From Clostridiales bacterium (lineage in GTDB: Bacteria; Bacillota; Clostridia; Saccharofermentanales; Saccharofermentanaceae): a stretch of DNA of 32,675 nt. The stretch spans positions 1 through 32,675 of the forward strand of contig JAFWSW010000090.1 in the NCBI GenBank assembly GCA_017519205.1, read 5' to 3'. A program made the position numbers and the translations under genes. The notes under the pieces were generated by a model, which was not told where the DNA came from, did no database searches, and saw nothing but the letters and a program-made list of their open reading frames with translations. Positions 15,931-23,563 of the stretch are shown in pieces; positions within the stretch are counted from its first letter, which is position 1; the number at the start of each line of letters is the position of its first letter.

Positions 15931-16584
15931 ATGCCAAGTGAAAAGATTTTGGAAGCAAAGAAGAAGATCGTTGCTGATCTGGTAGCTAACTACAAAGAAG
16001 CTCAGTCCTTTGTTTTCGTAGATGCTCGTGGCCTGACAGTAGAACAGGATACTGCTCTTCGTTCTGAAATGCGTAAGAACGGCGTCTGCTACAAGGTTGT
16101 TAAGAACACGACACTGAATCTCGTCTTCAAGGAGCTCGGTATCGAAGGTCTGGACGATATGTTCAAGGGCCCGACAGCTGTTGCTTATTCCAAAGAAGAT
16201 ATGATGGCGCCTGCTAAGGTTAGCAAGAAGTTTGCTGATGATTTCGAGAAGCTCACAATCAAGGGCGGAATCATCGAGGGCAAAGTTGCAACTGTTGCAG
16301 AGGTCGAGGCTCTCGCAGCTGTTCCGTCCAAGGATGTACTGCTCAGCCAGATCGTCTATGCATTGCTCTTCCCTATTACAAAGCTCGCTATGCTCACCAA
16401 GGCTACTGCCGAAAAGCTCGAGGCAGAAGGCGGCGCTGCTGCTCCTGCTGCTGAAGAGGCTAAGGCTGAAGAGGCTCCGGCTGAGGCTCCTGCAGAGGAA
16501 GCTGCACCGGCTGCTGAAGAGGCTGCTCCGGCAGAAGAGCCGGTTGCCGTTGCTGCTGAAGCAACAGAAACACCTGCTGAGTAA
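15931..16584 (+). CDS. rplJ: 50S ribosomal protein uL10 with Ala/Glu-rich C-terminal tail
   Basis: uL10 anchors the L7/L12 dimers on the ribosomal stalk. Residues 1 to about 165 match the family: N-terminal LEAKKKIVADLVANYKEA, VDARGLTVEQ, LRSEMRKNGVCYKVVKNT, the DMFKGPTAVAYS segment and the C-terminal L12-binding helix. The protein is 217 residues, roughly 45-50 longer than usual; the extra tail from about 166 is almost only Ala, Glu and Pro. AAGGAGG precedes the ATG. It is controlled by the L10 leader upstream. Confidence 0.97.
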   Translation: MPSEKILEAKKKIVADLVANYKEAQSFVFVDARGLTVEQDTALRSEMRKNGVCYKVVKNTTLNLVFKELGIEGLDDMFKGPTAVAYSKEDMMAPAKVSKKFADDFEKLTIKGGIIEGKVATVAEVEALAAVPSKDVLLSQIVYALLFPITKLAMLTKATAEKLEAEGGAAAPAAEEAKAEEAPAEAPAEEAAPAAEEAAPAEEPVAVAAEATETPAE

Positions 16585-16670
16585 TCTCGGCACGCTGCGA
16601 TTCTCTATCGTGGCGACCTACTAGTTATGCCGTAAGGCTTTTATGAAAAAATTAATGGAGGAATAATAAA

Positions 16671-17051
16671 ATGGCTAGTGAAAAAATTACTAAGCTTCTC
16701 GAAGAAATCAAGACACTGTCCGTTATGGAACTGTTCGAGCTCGAGAAGGGTATCGAAGAAGAATTTGGCGTATCTGCAGCTGCTGTAGCAGTTGCTGCTC
16801 CTGCTGCAGGCGGTGACGCTGGTGCTGGTGCTGCTGCTCAGACAGAGTTCACAGTTAACCTCAAGAGTGCTGGTGCTCAGAAGATCGCTGTTATCAAGGT
16901 TGTTCGTGAGCTCACAGGTCTCGGCCTGAAGGAAGCTAAGGAACTCGTTGACAACGCTCCGAAGGCTGTTAAAGAGAACGTTTCCAAGGAAGAGGCTGAT
17001 GCAGCTGCTGCTAAGCTTCAGGAAGCTGGCGCTGAGGTTGAGATCAAGTAA
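16671..17051 (+). CDS. rplL: 50S ribosomal protein bL12 (L7/L12)
   Basis: bL12 is the flexible stalk protein that recruits and activates translational GTPases. The 126 residues show the N-terminal dimerisation domain (about 1-33), an Ala/Gly-rich hinge (about 35-57) and the globular C-terminal domain with [20 protein letters not shown] and [22 protein letters not shown] precedes the ATG. It ends the ribosomal unit: a strong terminator follows and rpoB is not downstream. The preceding 86-base gap holds no convincing element. Confidence 0.98.
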   Translation: MASEKITKLLEEIKTLSVMELFELEKGIEEEFGVSAAAVAVAAPAAGGDAGAGAAAQTEFTVNLKSAGAQKIAVIKVVRELTGLGLKEAKELVDNAPKAVKENVSKEEADAAAAKLQEAGAEVEIK

Positions 17052-17085
17052 GATCCCCTTTCGCAATTATCTTGAAAGAAACGAA

Positions 17086-17123
17086 AAGAAGCTGTCTCCA
17101 TTTCGGGACAGCTTCTTTCTTTC
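17086..17123 (+). terminator. Intrinsic terminator after rplL
   Basis: AAGAAGCTGTC (17086-17096) pairs with GACAGCTTCTT (17107-17117) around ten bases, followed by TCTTTC. Confidence 0.9.
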
Positions 17124-17173
17124 GGGGGAAAGAAGCAACTTTGGAAAAGGGTGCAGGCAAATCAAGAAAATGC

Positions 17174-17202
17174 TTGACATCATGTGCTTCTGCTGATAAT
17201 AT
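17174..17202 (+). promoter_or_regulatory. Sigma-A promoter of the tRNA-Met/tRNA-Glu unit
   Basis: TTGACA (17174-17179), a 17-base spacer and TAATAT (17197-17202), 28 bases before the tRNA. Confidence 0.85.
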
Positions 17203-17230
17203 TTAATGGCGTCAAAAAACGCGAGAAAAT

Positions 17231-17307
17231 GGCGGCATAGCTCAGTTGGCCAGAGCGTCCGGTTCATACCCGGCAGGTCGTAGGTTCAAATCCCACTGCC
17301 GCTACCA
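17231..17307 (+). tRNA. tRNA-Met (CAT)
   Basis: The 77-base gene folds into a full cloverleaf with encoded CCA. The anticodon loop TTCATAC gives CAT. It lacks the C1-A72 mismatch and the GGG/CCC anticodon stem of an initiator, so it is an elongator methionine tRNA; a lysidine-modified isoleucine tRNA is less likely from the body sequence. The first acceptor pair is G1-U72. Confidence 0.93.
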
Positions 17308-17313
17308 TTTCTC

Positions 17314-17388
17314 GGCCCGTTGGTCAAGCGGCTAAGACAACGCCCTTTCACGGCGTAGACAGGAGTTCGATTCTCCTACGGGTCACCA
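17314..17388 (+). tRNA. tRNA-Glu (TTC)
   Basis: The 75-base gene starts six bases after tRNA-Met and shares its promoter. The stem CGCC/GGCG holds the loop CTTTCAC with anticodon TTC, and the acceptor GGCCCGT pairs with ACGGGTC before an encoded CCA. Confidence 0.95.
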
Positions 17389-17397
17389 GAAATGATT

Positions 17398-17431
17398 ACC
17401 TCGAAGCAGAAATGCTTCGAGGTATTTTTTT
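17398..17431 (+). terminator. Intrinsic terminator of the tRNA unit
   Basis: ACCTCGAAGC (17398-17407) pairs perfectly with GCTTCGAGGT (17414-17423), followed by A and seven Ts. Confidence 0.95.
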
Positions 17432-17550
17432 GCATTAAAAAATGACAAAATATGGTGTCTTTTCATTTGAGATTTTTCTCCGTATAATAGAGGAAGTGCA
17501 CGATGAGGGCGCTATGGGGGTAAGAAAATTCATATTTTGGAGGGAAACGT

Positions 17551-19881
17551 ATGAAGAAAATCGTGGCATTACTGCTTACGGTTTCCATGGTCGCAGGTAT
17601 TGCCGTCGGCTGTAAGAAATCGGAAAGCACAAAAGAGAGCACGACAGAGAGCATGGCTACGGATGAGTCCATCGAAGTTACGACTTCGGAGACGACCGCA
17701 GAAAGCTCAGCAGAACCGGAGGGCACGAAGCCGCCGGAGGATCCGGATGCAGGTACCCGTGCAACAGATGAGGTTGCAGACGGTAACTACATGATGGATG
17801 AGGCTTTTAGCGATCCGAGCACATTTACATGGCAGACCTATACCGAGTCCGGCGGAGAGTGGGAGCTCGTCTGCGAGGACGGTGAAATGGTCGCAAAGAT
17901 CTCAAACGTAGGCAGTAAGGAGTATTCCTGCCAGCTGTATTTTGATGGTGTGGCTCTCCTGAAGAATGCGAAGTATCAGTTTGATTTTGATATCAAGAGT
18001 GATGTTGCCAGAAAGTTTGAGTGGAGATTCCAGTTAAATGGCGGTGACTATCACGCTTATGCCGGTGAAAAGAATGTGGAGATCACCACTTCCTGGACAC
18101 ATGTAACGAAGGAATTCACCATGGAAGAGGACAGTGACCCGGCACCGAGATTCTGCTTTAACCTCGGTACAGACGGCACCGTCAGCGGAGCACATAACGT
18201 CTATATCGATAACGTTACACTGAAGATCCTTGACTGCTCTTCTGCAGAAAAGATCTCTAACGGTCCGGCGATCAATCCGGTATCCGTTAACCAGGTCGGT
18301 TATCAGCCGAAAGATCCCAAGACGGTTTTTGTTGACGGTACAATGAGTAAGACATTTAAGATCGTTGATGCCGACACATTTAAGACAGTATATGAGGGTG
18401 AACTGTCTGAACCGTTTGCATGTTCCGGCGCAGGCTCGGATATCGTTTCCGGTGATTTTACTGATTTCGAGACTCCGGGCACTTACTTTATCCGTACTTC
18501 TTCTTCCGGTGACTCATATAAGTTCACGATCGCCGAGAATGTATATGACGATGCACTGAAGGCAACGATCCTGATGCTCTATACACAGCGCTGCGGCTGC
18601 GAAGTAAAGGCAGACATCGGTGAGGCATATGCGGATTTCGTACATCCTGCCTGCCATACAGCGGAAGCTAAGATCTACGGCACCGATAAGATGATCGATG
18701 TCAGCGGCGGCTGGCACGATGCAGGTGACTACGGCCGTTATGTAGTTCCGGGTGCGAAGACCATCGCTGACCTATTCATGACATATCAGGACACCGGCTA
18801 TAAGGCTGACGACCTGGGTATCCCGGAGAGCGGCAACGGTGTACCGGATATCCTCGATGAGGCAAGATATGAACTCGAGTGGATGTTCAAGATGCAGGCA
18901 GAGGACGGCGGTGTATACCATAAGGTAACCTGCGATAACTTCCCGGCAACCGTTATGCCGGAAGAAGAGACCAACCAGCTCCTGGTTCTCCCGGTCTCCA
19001 CAACTGCGACAGGTGACTTCGCCGCTGTTATGGCAAAGGCTTCCGTCGTTTACAAGGACATCGATAAGGACTTCGCGGCAAAGTGCCTCGAGGCTTCGAA
19101 GAAGGCATATGCTTACATGGAAGCAAATGCGGCTAATGATACAACAGGATTCCTGAATCCTTCCGACGTATCCACCGGTGAATATCCGGATGCCGTAAAT
19201 AAGGATGAATTCTTCTGGGCAGCAGTAGAGCTCTATCTGGCTACCGGCGAAGAAACATATCTTGCCAAGGCAAAAGAACTGTACTCCGATTCCATGGAAC
19301 TTGGCCTCGGCTGGATCGAGATGGGTCTTTACGGTATCCACTCCTACTTAAGAACCGAGACTTCCTTCAAGAAGGATGCAGAGTTTACCGAGAAACTGAA
19401 GACCAGAGTTCTGGATAAGGCGAAAGCGGATCTCGAGCTCGCTTCGAAAGACGGTTACTACAGCGCTATGGGTACGAACTATCCGTGGGGCAGTAACCTG
19501 ACGGTTGCCAACAACGGTATCCTCTATAACCTGGCATACCTCATCTCCGGAGATAAGGCTTACAAGGATCTTTCTTCCTACCAGGTAGACTACATCATGG
19601 GTATGAACGTCTGCGGTATCAGCTTCCTGACCTGCTATGGAGAGAATTCGGCACAGCATCCGCACCACAGACCTTCTCAGGCAAAAACACACGCTGTTCC
19701 GGGTATGGTCGTCGGCGGACCGAACGGTGATCCGGCTGATCCGTACGCAATCAGTGTTCTTACGGGAAAAGCACCGGCACGCTGCTATTGCGATAACGAT
19801 ACGGCTTACTCGATCAACGAAGTAGCAATCTACTGGAACTCGCCGTTCATCTACGTTCTGGCGGCAAAGGCGGCGAAGTAA
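17551..19881 (+). CDS. GH9 endoglucanase (cellulase) lipoprotein with CBM4-like and Ig-like domains
   Basis: This 776-residue enzyme probably cleaves beta-1,4-glucan outside the cell while tethered to the membrane. It has a lipoprotein signal with Cys21 after GIAVG, then a Ser/Thr/Glu linker (about 22-75). A CBM4/9-like carbohydrate-binding sandwich spans about 78-230, the Ig-like N-terminal cellulase domain about 243-330 (from VNQVGYQPKDPK), and the GH9 (alpha/alpha)6 barrel about 331-776. GH9 active-site motifs are complete: GGWHDAGDYGRYV with Asp390/Asp393, HHRPS (705-709) and the acid Glu757 in INEVA. A GGAGGG ribosome binding site and a TATAAT at 17484-17489 lie upstream. No dockerin is present. 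The gene stands alone. Confidence 0.94.
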   Translation: MKKIVALLLTVSMVAGIAVGCKKSESTKESTTESMATDESIEVTTSETTAESSAEPEGTKPPEDPDAGTRATDEVADGNYMMDEAFSDPSTFTWQTYTESGGEWELVCEDGEMVAKISNVGSKEYSCQLYFDGVALLKNAKYQFDFDIKSDVARKFEWRFQLNGGDYHAYAGEKNVEITTSWTHVTKEFTMEEDSDPAPRFCFNLGTDGTVSGAHNVYIDNVTLKILDCSSAEKISNGPAINPVSVNQVGYQPKDPKTVFVDGTMSKTFKIVDADTFKTVYEGELSEPFACSGAGSDIVSGDFTDFETPGTYFIRTSSSGDSYKFTIAENVYDDALKATILMLYTQRCGCEVKADIGEAYADFVHPACHTAEAKIYGTDKMIDVSGGWHDAGDYGRYVVPGAKTIADLFMTYQDTGYKADDLGIPESGNGVPDILDEARYELEWMFKMQAEDGGVYHKVTCDNFPATVMPEEETNQLLVLPVSTTATGDFAAVMAKASVVYKDIDKDFAAKCLEASKKAYAYMEANAANDTTGFLNPSDVSTGEYPDAVNKDEFFWAAVELYLATGEETYLAKAKELYSDSMELGLGWIEMGLYGIHSYLRTETSFKKDAEFTEKLKTRVLDKAKADLELASKDGYYSAMGTNYPWGSNLTVANNGILYNLAYLISGDKAYKDLSSYQVDYIMGMNVCGISFLTCYGENSAQHPHHRPSQAKTHAVPGMVVGGPNGDPADPYAISVLTGKAPARCYCDNDTAYSINEVAIYWNSPFIYVLAAKAAK

Positions 19882-19919
19882 GCCCCGGATCAAAAATCGA
19901 AAAAGATTTTGAATTGAAG

Positions 19920-19969
19920 CTGAGTCTCTCGTTCTTGATTATTGAGAACGGGAGACTCAGTGCTATAAT
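19920..19969 (+). promoter_or_regulatory. 16-bp inverted repeat overlapping an extended -10 promoter
   Basis: The arms 19920-19935 and 19945-19960 are complementary over 16 bp with one G-T pair, around a nine-base loop. Four bases on is TATAAT (19964-19969), preceded by TG as an extended -10; TTGAGA (19942-19947) in the loop/right arm serves as -35 with a 16-base spacer. The palindrome may terminate the cellulase transcript, but no T-run follows, so it could equally be an operator for the HD-GYP gene. Confidence 0.65.
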
Positions 19970-20038
19970 GAGAGGTGAAAAATCAAAGAGTTTTAAGTCT
20001 TACCGAAGGATGAGAAGGTCCGACACGGGGGTAGAGGT

Positions 20039-22237
20039 ATGACTGAGAATGTAATGAATAAGAAAGGGCTCGGCCTAAGGCGGGTCCTTGAACTGGTTTT
20101 GGTATGCGCGATCGGCATCGCGGTAAACATGCTTTTGTCTTCCATGAGCACCAAACTGGAGCTCCCGTTCTATCTCGATTCTGTCGGCACCATCTTCGCC
20201 GCGGCAGTCGGCGGAACGCTTCCCGGCATTATCGTCGGATTAGCCACCAATCTTCTGAAATCCATTTCCGACTGGCCGTCGATCTACTACGGCACGCTGA
20301 ATGTCATGATCGCCGTAGCAGTGGCCAGCTTCACCTGGGACCGCTCGAAGAAGCGTATCCTGATCCCGTTGATCTTCGTACTGGCTTTTATAGGCGGCGT
20401 CCTCGGATCCATCCTGACATGGTTCCTTTTCGGATTTGCCGGAGAAGGTATCAGTGCGGATCTGGCGACCTGGTTCTATAACCATCTGTTTGCAAGTAAA
20501 ATCCTTTCGCAGATCACCGCTGACTTCTGCATCGATCTGGGCGATAAGGCGATCTCTGTAGTGCTTGCTTTCCTGGGACTTCTTCTGGTTCCGAAGAGTA
20601 TGATGAACAATCTCCATATCCACGGCTGGCGCCAGAAACCGTTGAGCTTCAAGGAACTTCGGACGATCAACAAGACCTCGGTCCGACAGATCTCACTTCG
20701 TACGAAGCTGCTTCTTCTGGTTTCTCTTGCCGTAACGGTCATCGCCGTAGTATCGATCGCGATCGGCTACTACCTGTTCCGCGAAACGACGATCAAGGAT
20801 CATACCGAGTTCGCACATGGGATCGTCAAGTATCAGAAAGACTGTATCGATCCGAACATGATCGATACCTACCTGGAGCAGGGAGAAAATGCTCCGGGAT
20901 ATAAGGAAGTTGCCGAGCAGTTGAAACTTACCTTCATCAGCTCGGAGAATATCCGTTTCATGTATGTATACCGCGTCGAGGAAGACGGCTGTCATGTCGT
21001 TTTCGATATGGATACGGAAGATGTTAAGGCAGATAAGGTCGGATCGGTCATCCGCTATCCGGAGGACATCGCGAAGAACATCGATAAGTTCCTGGCCGGC
21101 GAAGAAGTCGATCCGACGATCAGTAATGACAGCCGCTACGGATGGGTGCTGAATATCTATGAGCCGATGTTCGATGAAAATGGAAGATGCGTTGCCTATT
21201 CCTGCGTCGATATCTCCATGAACCAGTTATCTGATCTGACACATGCATATCTTGCCAAGGAGATCGCACTTTTCCTCGGTATCTTTATCATGGTACTCTG
21301 CCTCGTCGTATGGCTCGCGGATTATCACATCATTTATCCTCTGAACTCGATGTCACACGGGGCGAGTTCTTTTGCATATACATCGACGGAAGACCGTAAC
21401 GCGAGTGTCGAGCGGATCAAGGACCTCGACATCCATACCGGAGATGAGATCGAGAATCTCTACACTGCCTATGCGCAGACGACTGAAGAGAGTATGCAGT
21501 ATCTTAACGATCTCCGTAAAAAGTCCAGACAGATTGAGAAACTGCAGGGCGGACTCCTCATGGTACTTGCTGACATTATCGAGAGCCGTGATAAGTGCAC
21601 CGGCGATCATATCAGAAAAACAGCCGCCTACACGAAGATCATTCTGAATAAGCTCCGTGAGCAGGGCGAGTTTACCGATATCCTGACAGATGAATACATT
21701 GCTAACGTGATCCAGGCGGCGCCTCTCCACGATATCGGTAAGATCAATGTGCCGGATGCGATCCTGAATAAACCGGGCCCGGGAAGACTTACGGACGAAG
21801 AGTTCGAGATCATGAAGGGGCATACCAACGCCGGTTATGAGATAATCGAGAAGGCGATCGCGAATATGGAATATTCCGGCTACCTCGAAGAGGCTAAGCA
21901 GATGGCGCACTATCACCATGAAAAATGGGACGGTTCCGGCTATCCGCTGAAACTCTCCGGCGAGCAGATCCCGCTGTCGGCAAGAGTCATGGCCGTAGCG
22001 GATGTCTTTGACGCCTTGATGTCGAAGCGTTCCTATAAGCCGCCGTTTACCTATGAGGAAGCACTGAAGATCATTACTGACGGCGCCGGCAAGCACTTCG
22101 ATCCGAAGGTCGTAGCTGCATTTGAGGCGGCGATCGATGAGGTCAAGGCCGTATGCGAGAAGTTCAGTTCTGATGAATCCTACATGGGTGCTCCACAAAA
22201 AGAGGAAAAGGAAAAAGAGAAGGAGAAAGATGAATGA
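20039..22237 (+). CDS. HD-GYP domain membrane protein with ECF S-component-like N-terminus
   Basis: The 732-residue protein is probably a membrane sensor that degrades a cyclic dinucleotide. Residues about 14-190 form a multi-span region with ELPFYLDSVGTIFAAAVGGT and a small-residue-rich helix, resembling ECF transporter S components (substrate-binding membrane units). A membrane helix at about 222-246, an extracellular sensor-like region (250-400) and another helix (405-428) follow, then a HAMP-like linker and a short coiled coil. The HD-GYP domain occupies about 500-710 with the HD pair His564/Asp565 in PLHDIGKI, HHEKWDGSGYP (GYP 634-636) and ADVFDALMSKRSYK. HD-GYP domains hydrolyse c-di-GMP, but the substrate here is untested. 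The tail is a Glu/Lys repeat. The lipoprotein gene overlaps its stop by four bases. Confidence 0.9.
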   Translation: MTENVMNKKGLGLRRVLELVLVCAIGIAVNMLLSSMSTKLELPFYLDSVGTIFAAAVGGTLPGIIVGLATNLLKSISDWPSIYYGTLNVMIAVAVASFTWDRSKKRILIPLIFVLAFIGGVLGSILTWFLFGFAGEGISADLATWFYNHLFASKILSQITADFCIDLGDKAISVVLAFLGLLLVPKSMMNNLHIHGWRQKPLSFKELRTINKTSVRQISLRTKLLLLVSLAVTVIAVVSIAIGYYLFRETTIKDHTEFAHGIVKYQKDCIDPNMIDTYLEQGENAPGYKEVAEQLKLTFISSENIRFMYVYRVEEDGCHVVFDMDTEDVKADKVGSVIRYPEDIAKNIDKFLAGEEVDPTISNDSRYGWVLNIYEPMFDENGRCVAYSCVDISMNQLSDLTHAYLAKEIALFLGIFIMVLCLVVWLADYHIIYPLNSMSHGASSFAYTSTEDRNASVERIKDLDIHTGDEIENLYTAYAQTTEESMQYLNDLRKKSRQIEKLQGGLLMVLADIIESRDKCTGDHIRKTAAYTKIILNKLREQGEFTDILTDEYIANVIQAAPLHDIGKINVPDAILNKPGPGRLTDEEFEIMKGHTNAGYEIIEKAIANMEYSGYLEEAKQMAHYHHEKWDGSGYPLKLSGEQIPLSARVMAVADVFDALMSKRSYKPPFTYEEALKIITDGAGKHFDPKVVAAFEAAIDEVKAVCEKFSSDESYMGAPQKEEKEKEKEKDE

Positions 22238-23280
22238 AGAAAGTAGCAGCACTGTTTGCAGCAATTGTGCTCACGGTGTCTCTATGCGCCTGCAATAAAG
22301 AGAAGAAGGAATCAAAGAACAAGGGGAAGTCAAAGTCTGAGCCGACAGAAGAAGTCTCGGATACCGTAGATACTTCAACGACAGAACCCGATCCGGATGC
22401 AGAAGGGATCGAGGTCGTAAAGCAGGATCTGGAGAATCTGGGGTTTACTATCACGGATGGAACAGACGGTGTCGATACCGAAAACTATAAAGATGCGAAG
22501 AATGCTTTCTGTGCGAAAAAGGGCGAGGAGTTTTATTTCTACGGCGAATTTGAGACAGAAGAGAAGATCAAAGAAATCGATAATGAGGCTTTTCCTGATC
22601 CGTACTGCGGAAGGATCCGCGTCAACTTCGGCAAGGTGATCTGGCACTCCGACAGCAAAACACAGGGTGCTTTCCAGTATCTGGTCATCAATCCTCTGAA
22701 CTACAAGATCCTCTATTACAAAGGACCGGAAGACAAGGGAAGCCGCTGCAATGCGTATGCTTTTGAAATGGGAATTATCCCGGAAAACAATATTACCATG
22801 CCGTTCGCGGACGATCCGGACTATCCGGACGGAAAAGGGGTCTCAAGAGTCGCGAAGAAGGTCCCGCAGATCGACATGAAGAACGATGAAGCGAAGGCGC
22901 TTCTGGCCGATATGTATAAAGAGGGAAGTATCGTGGAGGAGATCCCCACACATGCTATGCAGGTGGAGGGCCAGACGAAGGATTCCCGCGGCTTCATGAT
23001 CCTGGGCGGAGGCGGAAAATACAAAGACGTCGTGCTGCTCATCTATATGGAGTCGAATACGACGGATCCGGATAAGACTTTTGAAGAACTGAAAGCGGCT
23101 CCTGAAGCTATCGACCTGACCTTCGAAGAAAGAGGCAGTCTGCGAGTCGCCATCGGGGATGGTGAACATGAAGGAATGGGCGTGATCTTCGATTATGACT
23201 CGGGTTATATCTTCCGTATCATAGCCGAAACAAAAGAAACCTGTTATAAATTGGCTAAATCTTGCGGATTTGAAGTCTGA
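22234..23280 (+). CDS. Lipoprotein of unknown function coupled to the HD-GYP gene
   Basis: I do not recognise this 348-residue protein. It begins with a lipoprotein signal (MKKVAALFAAIVLTVSLCAC, with the lipid-attached Cys at 20), then a Lys/Glu/Ser-rich linker to about 55, and a globular region to the end. Two regions, near LENLGFTI and YKLAKSCGFEV, might mark the ends of one fold. The start overlaps the HD-GYP stop as ATGA, so the two are probably made together; the lipoprotein could present a ligand to the extracellular part of the HD-GYP protein, which is inference. Confidence 0.85.
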   Translation: MKKVAALFAAIVLTVSLCACNKEKKESKNKGKSKSEPTEEVSDTVDTSTTEPDPDAEGIEVVKQDLENLGFTITDGTDGVDTENYKDAKNAFCAKKGEEFYFYGEFETEEKIKEIDNEAFPDPYCGRIRVNFGKVIWHSDSKTQGAFQYLVINPLNYKILYYKGPEDKGSRCNAYAFEMGIIPENNITMPFADDPDYPDGKGVSRVAKKVPQIDMKNDEAKALLADMYKEGSIVEEIPTHAMQVEGQTKDSRGFMILGGGGKYKDVVLLIYMESNTTDPDKTFEELKAAPEAIDLTFEERGSLRVAIGDGEHEGMGVIFDYDSGYIFRIIAETKETCYKLAKSCGFEV

Positions 23281-23290
23281 ACATTATAAT
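23262..23290 (+). promoter_or_regulatory. Promoter of the cobalamin-uptake operon
   Basis: TATAAT (23285-23290) lies 17 bases after TTGCGG (23262-23267), the latter inside the end of the lipoprotein gene, and just ahead of the riboswitch. Confidence 0.65.
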
Positions 23291-23299
23291 ATGCTGTGG

Positions 23300-23505
23300 C
23301 CGTCGGTGCCTTGTAACAGAGGAGAATAGGGAATGCGGTGAAAATCCGCAGCAGCCCCCACTACTGTAACCCGGTACGAAGTCCAGAAAAAAGTCATTGG
23401 CCAGGTGCTTTTGCCAAAGAAGCGGAAACGCGGGAGGGGGGGAAGCCGGAGGCTGAGAAGGCGAAGGACAGAGGGAAAACGGGTAAGTCAGGAGACCTGC
23501 CGGCG
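23300..23505 (+). promoter_or_regulatory. Cobalamin (B12) riboswitch
   Basis: The region carries the conserved blocks of the cobalamin riboswitch in order: CGGTGCC (about 23304), GAGAATAGGGAATGCGGTG (23322-23340), the B12-box-like GCAGCAGCCCCCACTACTGT (23348-23367), then a peripheral section and the closing GTCAGGAGACCTGCC (about 23487-23501). It lies directly upstream of a substrate-binding protein and its ABC transporter, which supports cobalamin as the substrate. A T-rich stretch follows at 23508-23520, and the final control could be termination or translation. Confidence 0.93.
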
Positions 23506-23563
23506 AGTTTTATTGTTTTTAGTTCTTTTCGGGGATGGGAAAAGGACGGAAATGGAGCAAACC

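Noticed and set aside
17231-17307. Initiator tRNA-fMet
   Set aside because: It has a G1-U72 pair instead of a C1-A72 mismatch and lacks the three G-C pairs next to the anticodon loop.
19970-20038. c-di-GMP riboswitch before the HD-GYP gene
   Set aside because: The 5' UTR is only about 60 bases and lacks the GEMM-type core motifs.
23405-23551. Longer N-terminus of the BtuF-like protein
   Set aside because: The extension is basic low-complexity sequence translated from the cobalamin riboswitch; the lipoprotein signal starts at 23552 or 23564.
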